A stretch of 11,643 nt of DNA from Clostridia bacterium (GCA_900767195.1 CAAFYG010000106.1:1-11643), one strand, 5' to 3'. Positions 1 to 7,242 are shown, counted from the stretch's first letter. Notes: a model not told the origin generated them from the letters alone. Numbers and translations are program-made.

Positions 1-57
1 GAAAAAACAAAGAAAAAAGTCGCGCGGGGGGCATTGAAAACAAGCAACCCGCGCGAC
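1..57 (-). terminator. Intrinsic terminator of the CvpA-like gene
   Basis: Read on the minus strand, a perfect 10-bp G+C-rich stem (GTCGCGCGGG / CCCGCGCGAC, arms at 48-57 and 19-28) is followed at once by a U-rich run (complement of 1-18, which is nearly all A). The 19-nt loop contains further pairings (GC and TTG with CAA and GC around a TTTT loop). It lies about 55 nt past the stop codon of the CvpA-like gene, as expected for the end of the glnS-cvpA transcript. The U-tract runs to the window edge. Confidence 0.85.
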
Positions 58-111
58 AATTCTTAATCATATCAAAATTATTTTAAAAACAAAATTAAAT
101 TAAGAACAAAT

Positions 112-1353
112 TTATTTTATCGGCAAATTTTTTATCGCGTCTTTTGCGCTATCCAACGCCGGCGCGATCCACTTGTAAAACGCTTTTTCCATTGCGGAAT
201 TCAAAGGCGATTTATCTGTGTACATTGCGGTAAACGAGAATTTTCCTTTAAACACGTCCACGTGATCAAATGTGTGCATCAGCGCCGCAACCAGCGCAAC
301 AAGAAGCAAAGCCAACGCGAAAGTTACGATAAAGCACAGCGTGCCGTCGATGATCCGCACAACCGCCACGCGCCGGATCGTGCGCGTAATCGCTTTGATG
401 ATCGCGCTTAAAAGTAAAATCACTATCACGAACAGCAGAGCAATCACTAATCCCGCGGCGAGTTTCGAAAGCACTGCTGCGAAGTTTGCGAGCCGTGCCG
501 ATTTTACAAAAACTGCCTCGAATTTTTCCGCAAGCGCGCGCACAGGGATACAAATTCTGATCGCCTTATCACTCGTACCCGCCCACGCGGAAAACGGCAA
601 AAACACCCCGAACAAAATTGCCGCCAGAATTCCGAACGTCATCATAATCGAGCGCGCGCCGTTCAGCATGCCCGAACGATAGCCGCAATACGAAATGGAA
701 ACGATCACGAGAATAGCCAACGCGTCCAACGCATAATCCGAGAGAAACGCCAATAACTTTTCGGGCAACGCCGTGAAAAAGTTTGAAAGCGAGCCGTCGG
801 CAAGCGCGGGAATCCGCCAACAGATAAAAAGCGCAAGCCCGAAAATAAACCCGAGGCACGCCGCCACGTTCAGAACGCAAGCCACGCCGCCGCAAAGTCT
901 CGAAAAAGCGTTCGGCTTCCATTTTTTATCGATGCGTTTCTGTTCGATTTTTCTAAGTTTCGGGTTGCTATTGCGCGACATGGCTACGCCGCTTTTCATT
1001 TTTTTAATCGCACAATGCTTCACGATCGCGTCGATAATACCGAACACGATATTCACCGCAAGAATGGCGGCGAGAAGAAAACCGAGCGCAAGAACCGCAG
1101 TCTGCAAAGCAGGGGGGATCTTATCTTTCAACGCTCCTTTTTCAAAATTGATTTTTTCCGCATATTTCCGATAGGCGAAAAAGAACGCCGCAAGCACCGC
1201 CGCAAACTTGATCCAACGCCGGCTCGTGCGATAAAAACCTTTGATCAGTCCCGAAATGAGCGCGATCAACCCGGCGAAGGCGCAAACGCCGATAAAAATA
1301 TATTTCAGATTATCCGTAACGGCTTGCGGTATCGCAAGCAAACTGTAATTCAT
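112..1353 (-). CDS. CvpA-like membrane protein with two tandem four-helix units
   Basis: A 413-aa polytopic membrane protein. I count about eight hydrophobic segments (roughly residues 19-37, 48-61, 84-107, 155-179, 206-223, 236-254, 294-319, 336-358). CvpA-type hallmarks appear twice: a G-x-x-x-G-F/Y-R type loop after the first helix (KGFYR, 38-42; CGYRSGMLNGAR, 223-234) and an arginine/glycine turn before the last helix (RLCGGVACVLN, 152-162; RIIDGTLCF, 333-341). Known CvpA proteins are single units of about 160-200 aa, so this looks like a duplication joined by a basic linker (about 120-150). CvpA family members are inner-membrane proteins linked to colicin V production and envelope stress; the role here is unknown. 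The start at 1353 is chosen because GGAGG (1360-1364) sits 6 nt upstream; a further in-frame ATG at 1422 has no such site. It follows glnS after 97 nt with no terminator seen, so it is probably cotranscribed. Confidence 0.72.
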   Translation of the reverse strand: MNYSLLAIPQAVTDNLKYIFIGVCAFAGLIALISGLIKGFYRTSRRWIKFAAVLAAFFFAYRKYAEKINFEKGALKDKIPPALQTAVLALGFLLAAILAVNIVFGIIDAIVKHCAIKKMKSGVAMSRNSNPKLRKIEQKRIDKKWKPNAFSRLCGGVACVLNVAACLGFIFGLALFICWRIPALADGSLSNFFTALPEKLLAFLSDYALDALAILVIVSISYCGYRSGMLNGARSIMMTFGILAAILFGVFLPFSAWAGTSDKAIRICIPVRALAEKFEAVFVKSARLANFAAVLSKLAAGLVIALLFVIVILLLSAIIKAITRTIRRVAVVRIIDGTLCFIVTFALALLLVALVAALMHTFDHVDVFKGKFSFTAMYTDKSPLNSAMEKAFYKWIAPALDSAKDAIKNLPIK

Positions 1354-1450
1354 CGTCCGCCTCCGTGATTTTTCTTTCGCCCGCGGCTTTTTAAAATCGC
1401 CGACTTCGCCTGAAAAAGCCAAAAAACTTCCCGAAAAAAGCCGAAAAAAC

Positions 1451-3091
1451 TTATTTATTGAAATTATCTTTCAAAGAAACGATTTCCGAAAGCACGAGTT
1501 TTCCGTTTTCGTCAACGCATTTCTTAAAGTAACCGATGCGCATCAGCTGAAACGCTTTGCCGTTTTCGCTCTCGGCAAGGTACGGCTCGGCTTTGCCGTA
1601 AAGAATGGTTTCGCTGTTTTCGTTCATGCGCTCGGAAAAGTCCTGCCCGGGGTATTCCGCGTCCTTTAAAAGATACCCGTAGCGGCGGATTTCCGCGTCC
1701 ACGCCCGTCTTGCCGTCCACCCATTGTATCGTGCCTTTCACTTTAATACCGCTCGTATCGTGCGAAGAACGGCTTTCCGGCACGTAAGAACAATGCAGCT
1801 CGGTCACGTTCCCCGCCTCGTCCGTCACCGCCTCGTCGCAATGAATAATATACGCGTTTTTCAAACGCACGTACCCGTCCGGTTTCAGACGCTGATATTT
1901 CGGCGGCGGAACAAGCGCGAAATCGCTTCCGTCGATGTAGATTTCTTTCGAAAACGCTACCTTTCTTACGCCCAGATCTTCTTTCAGCGGGTGGCGGGGC
2001 GTATCCAGCATTTCGCAGCCCTCGTAATTCGATAAAACCACTTTCAACGGGTTTAAAACCGCCATCGCGCGCTCGGCGTTCGCGTTCAGATCGTCGCGTA
2101 CGCACGCTTCGAGATAACTCGCTTCGCACACCGAATTCGCCTTCACGATGCCCGCCTTTTCGCAGAAATCAAGCAACGCCTGCGGGGGAATCCCGCGATT
2201 TCTGAGCCCCGCGATCGTAGGCATGCGCGGATCGTCCCACCCGTGAACGTAATGTTCTTCCACAAGTTTTTTTAAATACCGCTTGCTCATCACCGTGTTC
2301 GTGATATTCAGCCGCGCAAATTCGATCTGCCGCGGCTTCGGGTTAAATCCGAGCTGAATCCCCACCCAGTCGTATAAGGGGCGGTGATCCTCGAATTCAA
2401 GGGTGCATAAAGAGTGCGTCACGCCCTGCATGTAATCGCAGATGGGGTGCGCGTAATCGTACATGGGGTAGATGCACCACTTATCGCCCGTGCGGTGGTG
2501 CGTGCAATGCAAAATGCGGTAAATCACGGGATCGCGCATATTCATATTCGGCGAAGCCATATCGATTTTCGCGCGCAAGCATTTTTCGCCGTCCGCATAC
2601 TTGCCGTCGCGCATTTCGCGGAACAGGCGCAGATTTTCTTCGATCGAACGCGATTTATAGGGGCTTTCCTTGCCCGGCTCGGTGAGCGTGCCGCGCGTTG
2701 CGGAAATTTCTTCGGGCGAAAGATCGTCCACAAACGCCTTGCCTTCGGAAATCAGTCGTTCGGCATAAGCGTAAATGGTATCGAAGAAGTCGGAAGCGTA
2801 CACTTCTTTCGCCCAATCGTAGCCGAGCCAATGAATATCGCGCTTGATCGCTTCCACAAACTCGGTTTTTTCTTTCGAAGGGTTGGTGTCGTCGAAGAAA
2901 AGATTGCACTTGCCGCCGTATTTTTTCGCCGTGCCGAAGTTAACGAGCATACTTTTCACATGCCCGATATGCAGATACCCGTTCGGCTCGGGGGGAAAGC
3001 GCGTCTGAATTTCTTTCACTTTGCCGCTTTCAATATCTTCGTTGATAATCTGTTCGATAAAATTCGTAGGATTCTGTAAAATTTCCGCCAT
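1451..3091 (-). CDS. glnS: Glutaminyl-tRNA synthetase
   Basis: A 546-aa class I aminoacyl-tRNA synthetase that charges tRNA-Gln with glutamine in the cytoplasm; E. coli GlnRS is 554 aa, so it is full length. Visible signatures are the HIGH region PPEPNGYLHIGH (33-44), the GlnRS-like GVTHSLCTLEFEDHRPLYDW (223-242), the KMSKS-type loop VMSKR (267-271) and the GWDDPRMPT stretch that follows (from 284). The THSLCTLEF block and the overall length favour GlnRS over bacterial GluRS. The C-terminal half is the beta-barrel anticodon-binding region. The start at 3091 is chosen because the next in-frame ATGs upstream (3151, 3157) lie in the promoter -10 region or before the predicted transcript start; a modest AAAGG site stands 9 nt upstream. 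Many Bacillota lack GlnRS and make Gln-tRNA with GatCAB, so a direct GlnRS is a lineage clue. Confidence 0.96.
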   Translation of the reverse strand: MAEILQNPTNFIEQIINEDIESGKVKEIQTRFPPEPNGYLHIGHVKSMLVNFGTAKKYGGKCNLFFDDTNPSKEKTEFVEAIKRDIHWLGYDWAKEVYASDFFDTIYAYAERLISEGKAFVDDLSPEEISATRGTLTEPGKESPYKSRSIEENLRLFREMRDGKYADGEKCLRAKIDMASPNMNMRDPVIYRILHCTHHRTGDKWCIYPMYDYAHPICDYMQGVTHSLCTLEFEDHRPLYDWVGIQLGFNPKPRQIEFARLNITNTVMSKRYLKKLVEEHYVHGWDDPRMPTIAGLRNRGIPPQALLDFCEKAGIVKANSVCEASYLEACVRDDLNANAERAMAVLNPLKVVLSNYEGCEMLDTPRHPLKEDLGVRKVAFSKEIYIDGSDFALVPPPKYQRLKPDGYVRLKNAYIIHCDEAVTDEAGNVTELHCSYVPESRSSHDTSGIKVKGTIQWVDGKTGVDAEIRRYGYLLKDAEYPGQDFSERMNENSETILYGKAEPYLAESENGKAFQLMRIGYFKKCVDENGKLVLSEIVSLKDNFNK

Positions 3092-3155
3092 GATTTTTCG
3101 CCTTTGCGTTTCGTAATATCGCCTGAAAATAAACTGTCTTTTGCTATACATAATC

Positions 3156-3184
3156 ATTATACCACGTTTTATAGAAAAAAGGAA
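3156..3184 (-). promoter_or_regulatory. glnS promoter (extended -10)
   Basis: On the minus strand a consensus -10 TATAAT (3156-3161) is preceded by TGG, giving an extended -10. The -35 region at 17-bp spacing (3179-3184, TTCCTT) is poor, so the extended -10 and perhaps the curved DNA further upstream would have to compensate. The predicted start of transcription is near 3149, giving a leader of about 58 nt before the glnS ATG. Confidence 0.75.
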
Positions 3185-3208
3185 TAAGATTTTGCCCGAT
3201 ACGCAAAA

Positions 3209-3260
3209 TTTTTTCCGCTTTTTTTGCATTTTTTCCGATTTTTTTCGCGAAAACTTTTTT
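3209..3260. promoter_or_regulatory. Helically phased A-tracts (predicted bent DNA)
   Basis: Runs of 6-7 T on the plus strand begin at 3209, 3219, 3229 and 3239, exactly 10 bp apart, with a further T6 at 3255-3260. A-tracts repeated once per helical turn are known to bend DNA. The block lies about 60-95 bp upstream of the predicted glnS transcription start and about 155-190 bp upstream of that of glyS. No gene is seen in the 3092-3448 gap; apart from the two promoters this is its main structure. Confidence 0.65.
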
Positions 3261-3364
3261 AAACGCCGCCGCCGTTGTTTCGCCTGTGTTCGCTTCCGCT
3301 CTTCATTGTGTGTTTACCGCAGATATTTCGCCTTGAAATTTCTGCGCAAAGCCCGCAAATGTTA

Positions 3365-3393
3365 TTGACAGAACGGCTTAAAAAAGCTATAAT
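3365..3393 (+). promoter_or_regulatory. glyS promoter, perfect sigma-70/SigA consensus
   Basis: TTGACA (3365-3370) and TATAAT (3388-3393) are separated by 17 bp, an exact match to the housekeeping consensus. Transcription would start near 3400, leaving a leader of about 49 nt, too short for a T-box riboswitch. It fires away from the glnS promoter. Confidence 0.92.
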
Positions 3394-3448
3394 ATACACA
3401 AAGGTTCGGCGCGGACAGGCGCGCAAAAAAACAGGAGAAGATAAAGTT

Positions 3449-4849
3449 ATGAGCGAAAAACGTGCGGTAACGATGGACAAATTGGTGTCGCTTTGCAAAA
3501 ACAGAGGGTTTATTTTCCCGGGCAGCGAAATTTACGGCGGTCTTGCCAACTCGTGGGACTACGGTCCTTTGGGCGTAGAGCTGAAAAACAACGTAAAGAA
3601 AGCGTGGTGGAAGAAATTCGTACAGGAAAATCAATATAATACGGGCGTGGACTGCGCCATTTTAATGAATCCCCGCGTGTGGAAAGCCTCGGGGCATTTA
3701 AGCGGCTTTTCCGATCCGCTGATGGACTGCAAAAACTGCAAAGCCCGCCACCGTGCCGACGATCTCGTGGAAAAATACGTCGAAAAGCACAATCTCAAAA
3801 TCTCGGTGGAAGGCATGGATTCCGAAGAATTGCAATCGTTCGTAGCCGAGCATAAAATTCCCTGCCCGATCTGCGGCAAATCCGATTTCACGCCGATCCG
3901 CAAATTCAATTTAATGTTCAAAACGTTTCAGGGCGTCACGGAAGACACCACGAATACGATTTATCTTCGCCCGGAAACGGCGCAGGGCATTTTCGTGAAT
4001 TTCGAAAACGTGCAGCGTTCCACGCGTATGCGCGTGCCGTTCGGCATCGGTCAGATCGGCAAATCGTTCAGAAACGAAATCACGCCCGGCAATTTCACTT
4101 TCCGTCTGCGCGAATTCGAGCAGATGGAACTTGAATTTTTCTGCAAACCCGGCACCGATCTCGAATGGTTTTCCTACTGGAAAGATTTCTGCAAAAACTG
4201 GCTTCTTTCGCTCGGCATGAACGAAAATCACCTGCACCTTCGCGATCATTCGCCCGAAGAGCTTTGCTTCTATTCCAAAGCCACCACCGATTTCGAATAC
4301 GATTTCGCGTTCGGCCGCGGCGAGCTTTGGGGCATTGCGGACAGAACGGATTACGACTTGTCGCAGCACGCCAAAGAGAGCGGCAAACCGCTCGATTACA
4401 CCGATCCCGCCACGGGCGAAAGATACGTGCCGTACGTCATCGAGCCGTCGCTCGGGGCAGATCGCGTCGTACTTGCGTTTTTAACCGACGCCTACGACGA
4501 AGAAATTGTGGATAAAGAGAAGAACGACGTGCGCACGGTACTGCATCTGCATCCCGCGCTCGCGCCGTATAAGTGCGCCGTGCTGCCGCTGCAAAAGGGC
4601 TTGGCGGAAAAGGCGGATGAAATTTACGCGAAAATGCGCAAGAAATTCTCGGCCACCTACGATCTTACCGGCTCGATCGGCAAACGTTATCGCAGGCAGG
4701 ACGAAATCGGCACGCCGTATTGCGTAACGGTGGATTTTCAAACGGCGGAAGACGGTACGGTAACCGTGCGCGACCGCGACACGATGGAACAGATCCGCGT
4801 ATCGGTAGAAGGAGCAATCGCCTATATCGAAGAAAAACTTGAATTTTAA
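3449..4849 (+). CDS. glyS: Glycyl-tRNA synthetase (single-chain, dimeric type)
   Basis: A 466-aa class II synthetase that attaches glycine to tRNA-Gly, of the homodimeric type (S. aureus form is about 463 aa) rather than the two-subunit GlyQ/GlyS type. Visible signatures are the N-terminal GFIFPGSEIYGG (20-31) and WDYGPLG (36-42), two Cys pairs CKNC (94-97) and CPIC (139-142) suggesting a zinc site in the insertion, RPETAQG (174-180), motif 2 around FRNEI (207-211) and FRLREFEQ (218-225), motif 3 EPSLGADR (332-339), and a C-terminal anticodon-binding domain from about 370. The start at 3449 is taken because AGGAG (3433-3437) lies 11 nt upstream; in-frame ATGs further upstream (3275, 3359) precede the predicted transcription start. 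It is divergent from glnS. Confidence 0.97.
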   Translation: MSEKRAVTMDKLVSLCKNRGFIFPGSEIYGGLANSWDYGPLGVELKNNVKKAWWKKFVQENQYNTGVDCAILMNPRVWKASGHLSGFSDPLMDCKNCKARHRADDLVEKYVEKHNLKISVEGMDSEELQSFVAEHKIPCPICGKSDFTPIRKFNLMFKTFQGVTEDTTNTIYLRPETAQGIFVNFENVQRSTRMRVPFGIGQIGKSFRNEITPGNFTFRLREFEQMELEFFCKPGTDLEWFSYWKDFCKNWLLSLGMNENHLHLRDHSPEELCFYSKATTDFEYDFAFGRGELWGIADRTDYDLSQHAKESGKPLDYTDPATGERYVPYVIEPSLGADRVVLAFLTDAYDEEIVDKEKNDVRTVLHLHPALAPYKCAVLPLQKGLAEKADEIYAKMRKKFSATYDLTGSIGKRYRRQDEIGTPYCVTVDFQTAEDGTVTVRDRDTMEQIRVSVEGAIAYIEEKLEF

Positions 4850-4891
4850 GCGATTTTCATCAACGGATTTTATATAAAGTACAAAATAAAA

Positions 4892-4910
4892 AGCGGCGTT
4901 AATCCGCGCT
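4892..4910 (-). terminator. Intrinsic terminator of the nitroreductase-DUF6198 unit
   Basis: On the minus strand a 6-bp stem with one bulged C (AGCG-CG pairing with CG-C-CGCT) closes a 6-nt loop (4899-4904) and is followed by UUUUUAUUUU (complement of 4883-4892). The TAA stop of the DUF6198 gene (4899-4901) lies in the loop, so the gene and its terminator overlap. The stem is short, so termination may be only moderate. Confidence 0.6.
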
Positions 4911-5648
4911 ATGCCCCTGTGGAATTTCCGGATTTCCGGAAACTTCGCAGGGGCGTTTTTCAATCTCGAACAGCGCGGCGAATTTCGAAAATCGCGGTGA
5001 AATTTCAAAAATTTTATCCGAAAGCCGCGAAAACCACCCGATCAGCGTGCCGTTGATCACCGCCATAATCAGCGTGCCGAAGCCGATCCCTTCAAAGCCT
5101 TTGAAAAAGCATAAAGACATCACCACACTCGTAGTAAGAAGCGATAAATCAACGCAGGTTTTCACAACGGAAAGCTTTATGTTGTACCGCGCCGAAACGG
5201 CTTTCACGAAGAAGTCGTACACTTGCGGGTACAAATAACTTTTGAAAAAAAGAGCCACCGAAAACGACGTTAAAAAAACGCCCGCGATAAACATAAAAAC
5301 GCGCAAAGGAAAAGCCATGCTTCCGGGCGCGGTGACGGCGGGGTTAAAGCAAGGGATAAGCCGCCACAAATCGAGCGCCGCGCCGTAGATTAAGCAGGTA
5401 ACGAACGAAGACAGGTATACCCATTTAAATTTTTTCAAAACGAAGCAAAGTACGATAAAAAGCCCCGCCTGAATCACGTATTCGGCTTGCCCGAAGCTTA
5501 AAACGCCCGTTTTCAGGCTTAAAAGGTAGGCGGGGGCAACGATCATGGAGATGCCGAAATCAGCCGCCGATAAAATCGCCACGGCAAGCGAAAGCAAAGC
5601 GATCGCGATAAAGTAGGTAATTTCGCTTGAAAGTCTGATTTTTTTCAT
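4899..5648 (-). CDS. DUF6198/YczE-type integral membrane protein
   Basis: A 249-aa polytopic membrane protein resembling the YczE/DUF6198 group of Firmicutes. I recognise the pattern SAADFGISMIVAPAYLLSLK after the first helix, FGQAEYVIQAGLF, and near the end GFGTLIMAVINGTLIGWFSRL. There are about five or six hydrophobic helices. The function of this family is not known. The start at 5648 (MKKIRLS) follows the nitroreductase stop by 20 nt, so the two are probably one transcript; only a weak GGAAA precedes it, suggesting coupled translation. An upstream extension in this frame would run into the nitroreductase gene and is basic and low in quality. The last ~23 residues (from about FEIEKRPCEV) have no membrane character, and their DNA doubles as the glyS terminator hairpin. 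Confidence 0.85.
   Translation of the reverse strand: MKKIRLSSEITYFIAIALLSLAVAILSAADFGISMIVAPAYLLSLKTGVLSFGQAEYVIQAGLFIVLCFVLKKFKWVYLSSFVTCLIYGAALDLWRLIPCFNPAVTAPGSMAFPLRVFMFIAGVFLTSFSVALFFKSYLYPQVYDFFVKAVSARYNIKLSVVKTCVDLSLLTTSVVMSLCFFKGFEGIGFGTLIMAVINGTLIGWFSRLSDKIFEISPRFSKFAALFEIEKRPCEVSGNPEIPQGHSAD
4913..4960 (+). terminator. glyS intrinsic terminator inside the convergent gene
   Basis: A long hairpin: outer stem GCCCCTG (4913-4919) / CAGGGGC (4948-4954), inner perfect stem TTTCCGG (4925-4931) / CCGGAAA (4936-4942) around an ATTT loop, with partial pairing between them. It is followed on the plus strand by GTTTTT (4955-4960). It lies 63 nt after the glyS stop and inside codons of about residues 232-246 of the DUF6198 gene on the other strand. 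The T-run is on the plus side only, so it should stop glyS transcripts. Confidence 0.82.
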
Positions 5649-5668
5649 TTGTGAACATTTCCGAAAAA

Positions 5669-6190
5669 TTATACTTGATAAACGTAATCGGATTTTCTTG
5701 CGGCGGCTTTGTTCGCGGGGGAGGCGGCGTAGCCGATCGCAATGCTTCCCACGCCGCGCAGGTTGCCTTTCACGCCCCATTCGGCAAGCAATTTTTTTCC
5801 CGCGTCGCTTTCGAAAATTTCGCGTTCGCGATGCACCCACACCGTGCCAAGTCCCAGCGAAGATGCGGCAAGCATCATATTTTCAAGCACACAGCTCGCG
5901 TCTTCCACGCCCGTAGTCGCGTTTTCGTCGGCAAGCACTAAAATCATCGTCGGCGCGCCGTAATACGGGTCGCAATCTCTGCCCATCACCGCCGCATTCA
6001 GCTCGGCGATTTTTTTGCGGTATTCTGCCGACTTCACCGCGATAATCACGGGCGATTGCCGCCCGCCGCCCGTTGGAGCGTACGTTCCCGCTTCCAAAAC
6101 GGCGTCGAGCAGATTTTGCGGAACGGCGTCGGGCTTGTAAGCGCGCACGCTTCTGCGGTTTCTGATGTTTTCCAACACTAAGTTTTCCAT
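5669..6190 (-). CDS. Nitroreductase family protein (FMN-dependent)
   Basis: A 173-aa protein of the flavin-dependent nitroreductase superfamily, close to the short single-domain forms. Visible hallmarks are the N-terminal FMN phosphate-binding RNRRSVRAYKP (10-20), APTGGGRQSP (38-47, where many members have AP/SAxNRQP), a GAPTMILVLAD strand (78-88), the long helix EDASCVLENMMLAASSLGLG (96-115) followed by TVWV, and the C-terminal GSIAIGYAA (148-156). Such enzymes use NAD(P)H and FMN to reduce quinones, nitro compounds or other acceptors; the substrate cannot be told here. AAGGAGG (6198-6204) with 7-nt spacing supports the start at 6190. The gene heads a unit with the DUF6198 gene and is preceded by a leader with a terminator-like hairpin. 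Confidence 0.92.
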   Translation of the reverse strand: MENLVLENIRNRRSVRAYKPDAVPQNLLDAVLEAGTYAPTGGGRQSPVIIAVKSAEYRKKIAELNAAVMGRDCDPYYGAPTMILVLADENATTGVEDASCVLENMMLAASSLGLGTVWVHREREIFESDAGKKLLAEWGVKGNLRGVGSIAIGYAASPANKAAARKSDYVYQV

Positions 6191-6204
6191 AAAAAAGCCT
6201 CCTT

Positions 6205-6247
6205 AAAAAAAATCGCCGCACGCCCGAAAAAATAGGGGCGTATGGCG
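6205..6247 (-). terminator. Leader terminator (attenuator) of the nitroreductase gene
   Basis: On the minus strand a 12-position stem (arms 6236-6247 and 6214-6225: CGCCATACGCCC with GGGCGTGCGGCG; ten Watson-Crick pairs, one G-U, one C-A mismatch) with a U-rich loop is followed by A and eight U (6205-6212). The ribosome binding site AAGGAGG begins at the very next base (6204). It lies downstream of a perfect promoter and upstream of the gene, so it has the form of an attenuator rather than a gene-end terminator. Confidence 0.8.
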
Positions 6248-6252
6248 AAAAA

Positions 6253-6288
6253 TGAGAATCACTCAGAAAAATCCATACAAATTTTGTA
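6253..6288 (-). promoter_or_regulatory. Candidate antiterminator/sensor segment of the leader
   Basis: The leader contains GUAUGG (6278-6273 read on the minus strand), an exact complement to CCAUAC (6245-6240) in the 5' arm of the terminator stem, so pairing the two would break the terminator. GUA of the same hexamer also belongs to a perfect palindrome TACAAA-T-TTTGTA (6276-6288 as read on plus). A small UGAG/CUCA hairpin (6253-6265) lies between. This gives three mutually exclusive pairings. I match it to no known riboswitch class; the palindrome could instead be a protein operator. Confidence 0.45.
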
Positions 6289-6319
6289 ATACGATTTGCT
6301 GATTTGTAATTGTAAGATA

Positions 6320-6348
6320 ATTATACCACGCGCGCGCCGCGTTGTCAA
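6320..6348 (-). promoter_or_regulatory. Promoter of the nitroreductase-DUF6198 unit
   Basis: On the minus strand TTGACA (6343-6348) and TATAAT (6320-6325) are exactly 17 bp apart, with TGG directly before the -10 (extended form). Both hexamers are perfect. Transcription would start near 6313, giving an unusually long leader of about 120 nt that contains the attenuator. Confidence 0.9.
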
Positions 6349-6386
6349 CGATTTGAAAGAAAAAAATTTGCCCGTGCCGAAAAAAT

Positions 6387-7226
6387 TCAGCCTTTTTTTC
6401 TGTCCGAACGGCTCATCCAAATCACAAGATCGTCCGCCACGTTCGCGCCGAGCTTCTTTTGCAGCGAAAACGATTTGAAATTATCCGTGATAATGTGCGC
6501 GTAGGGGGTGCGCCCTTCGGCGAGGATTTCGTTGATCTGATAGCTTTCCAACTCTTCTGCATAGCCGTGCCGTCGAAACTTCGGAAAAATCAGCAAAAGC
6601 CCCATACTGCCCTCGGGGTGCTGCCCGATATACCCCACAAAGGTTTCCCGCGTTTCGCCGTTTGCACTCGCGTTGTTTTCTTCGCCGTCCGCCGTTTCAG
6701 CCGCATACGCCGCGTTGATTTTCTTCGCCGCCACTAATTTTCTCAGCGTATCGGGCGATTCCAGCGCGTACGTATCAATAATCGTCTGCAACTGTTTTTC
6801 GCCTGCCTTTTCAAAGCGCAGCGCGCCTTTCAGGGGCAGCGGCGCGGGCGGGGTATACGTCACCTGATAGCACTTCGTAATTCGGTCAAAACCGAAAAAA
6901 TCGCGGCAGAACTCCGCCTGTTTTTCGCCGTGACAAACCAGCGCGCTTTCCTTGATTTTGCCGTATTCTTCGGGGCAGAGCAGAATAATTTTCCGCGCCG
7001 CGGCTTCGTCTTTCGCGGCAAGCACAAACGTGCCGTTTTCGTAAAAGCCGTCGTCGTCCCGAAAGAAAATACCGTCGTCCTGCGCGTAAATAAAGCGGCA
7101 CTTTCTCGTGCGGATCATATCCGCAACGTCCGCGTACAGGGTGGGGTCTTTTTGAATAAACGCCTCGGCTTCGCTTAAATTATGCCGCGTCGCCGCAGTC
7201 GCCGTATCGCAATTTTTTCGTATCAT
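6387..7226 (-). CDS. GNAT-family N-acetyltransferase with unknown N-terminal domain
   Basis: A 279-aa protein. The C-terminal part (about 136-270) has the GNAT acetyl-CoA fold: the motif A segment LLIFPKFRRHGYAEEL (211-226) fits the L-x-V-x-P-x-x-R-x-x-G-x-x-x-x-L pattern with R/H-G pyrophosphate contacts, followed by AHIITDNFKSFSLQKKLGA (243-261) typical of the C-terminal GNAT strand and helix. Residues 1-135 resemble a second, degenerate GNAT-like half, but I cannot name it. A low-complexity acidic stretch (ETADGEENNASANGET, 177-192) interrupts the domain between strands. The acceptor is unknown. GGGAG (7237-7241) lies 10 nt before the ATG. The gene begins 16 nt after the HAD gene, so both are cotranscribed. 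Confidence 0.82.
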   Translation of the reverse strand: MIRKNCDTATAATRHNLSEAEAFIQKDPTLYADVADMIRTRKCRFIYAQDDGIFFRDDDGFYENGTFVLAAKDEAAARKIILLCPEEYGKIKESALVCHGEKQAEFCRDFFGFDRITKCYQVTYTPPAPLPLKGALRFEKAGEKQLQTIIDTYALESPDTLRKLVAAKKINAAYAAETADGEENNASANGETRETFVGYIGQHPEGSMGLLLIFPKFRRHGYAEELESYQINEILAEGRTPYAHIITDNFKSFSLQKKLGANVADDLVIWMSRSDRKKG

Positions 7227-7242
7227 TTCTTACACACTCCCT

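Noticed and set aside
1412..1452. T-rich repeats just after glnS that look like a terminator
   Set aside because: The run has no stem directly before the U-tract; it is an imperfect direct repeat, so glnS and the CvpA-like gene are taken as cotranscribed.
3394..3448. T-box riboswitch before glyS
   Set aside because: The leader is only about 50 nt, with no room for the specifier stem or antiterminator.
6248..6268. Fur-like box (TGATTCTCATT) in the nitroreductase leader
   Set aside because: Only about 11 of 19 positions fit the Fur consensus and one half-site is absent; the UGAG/CUCA hairpin explains the symmetry better.
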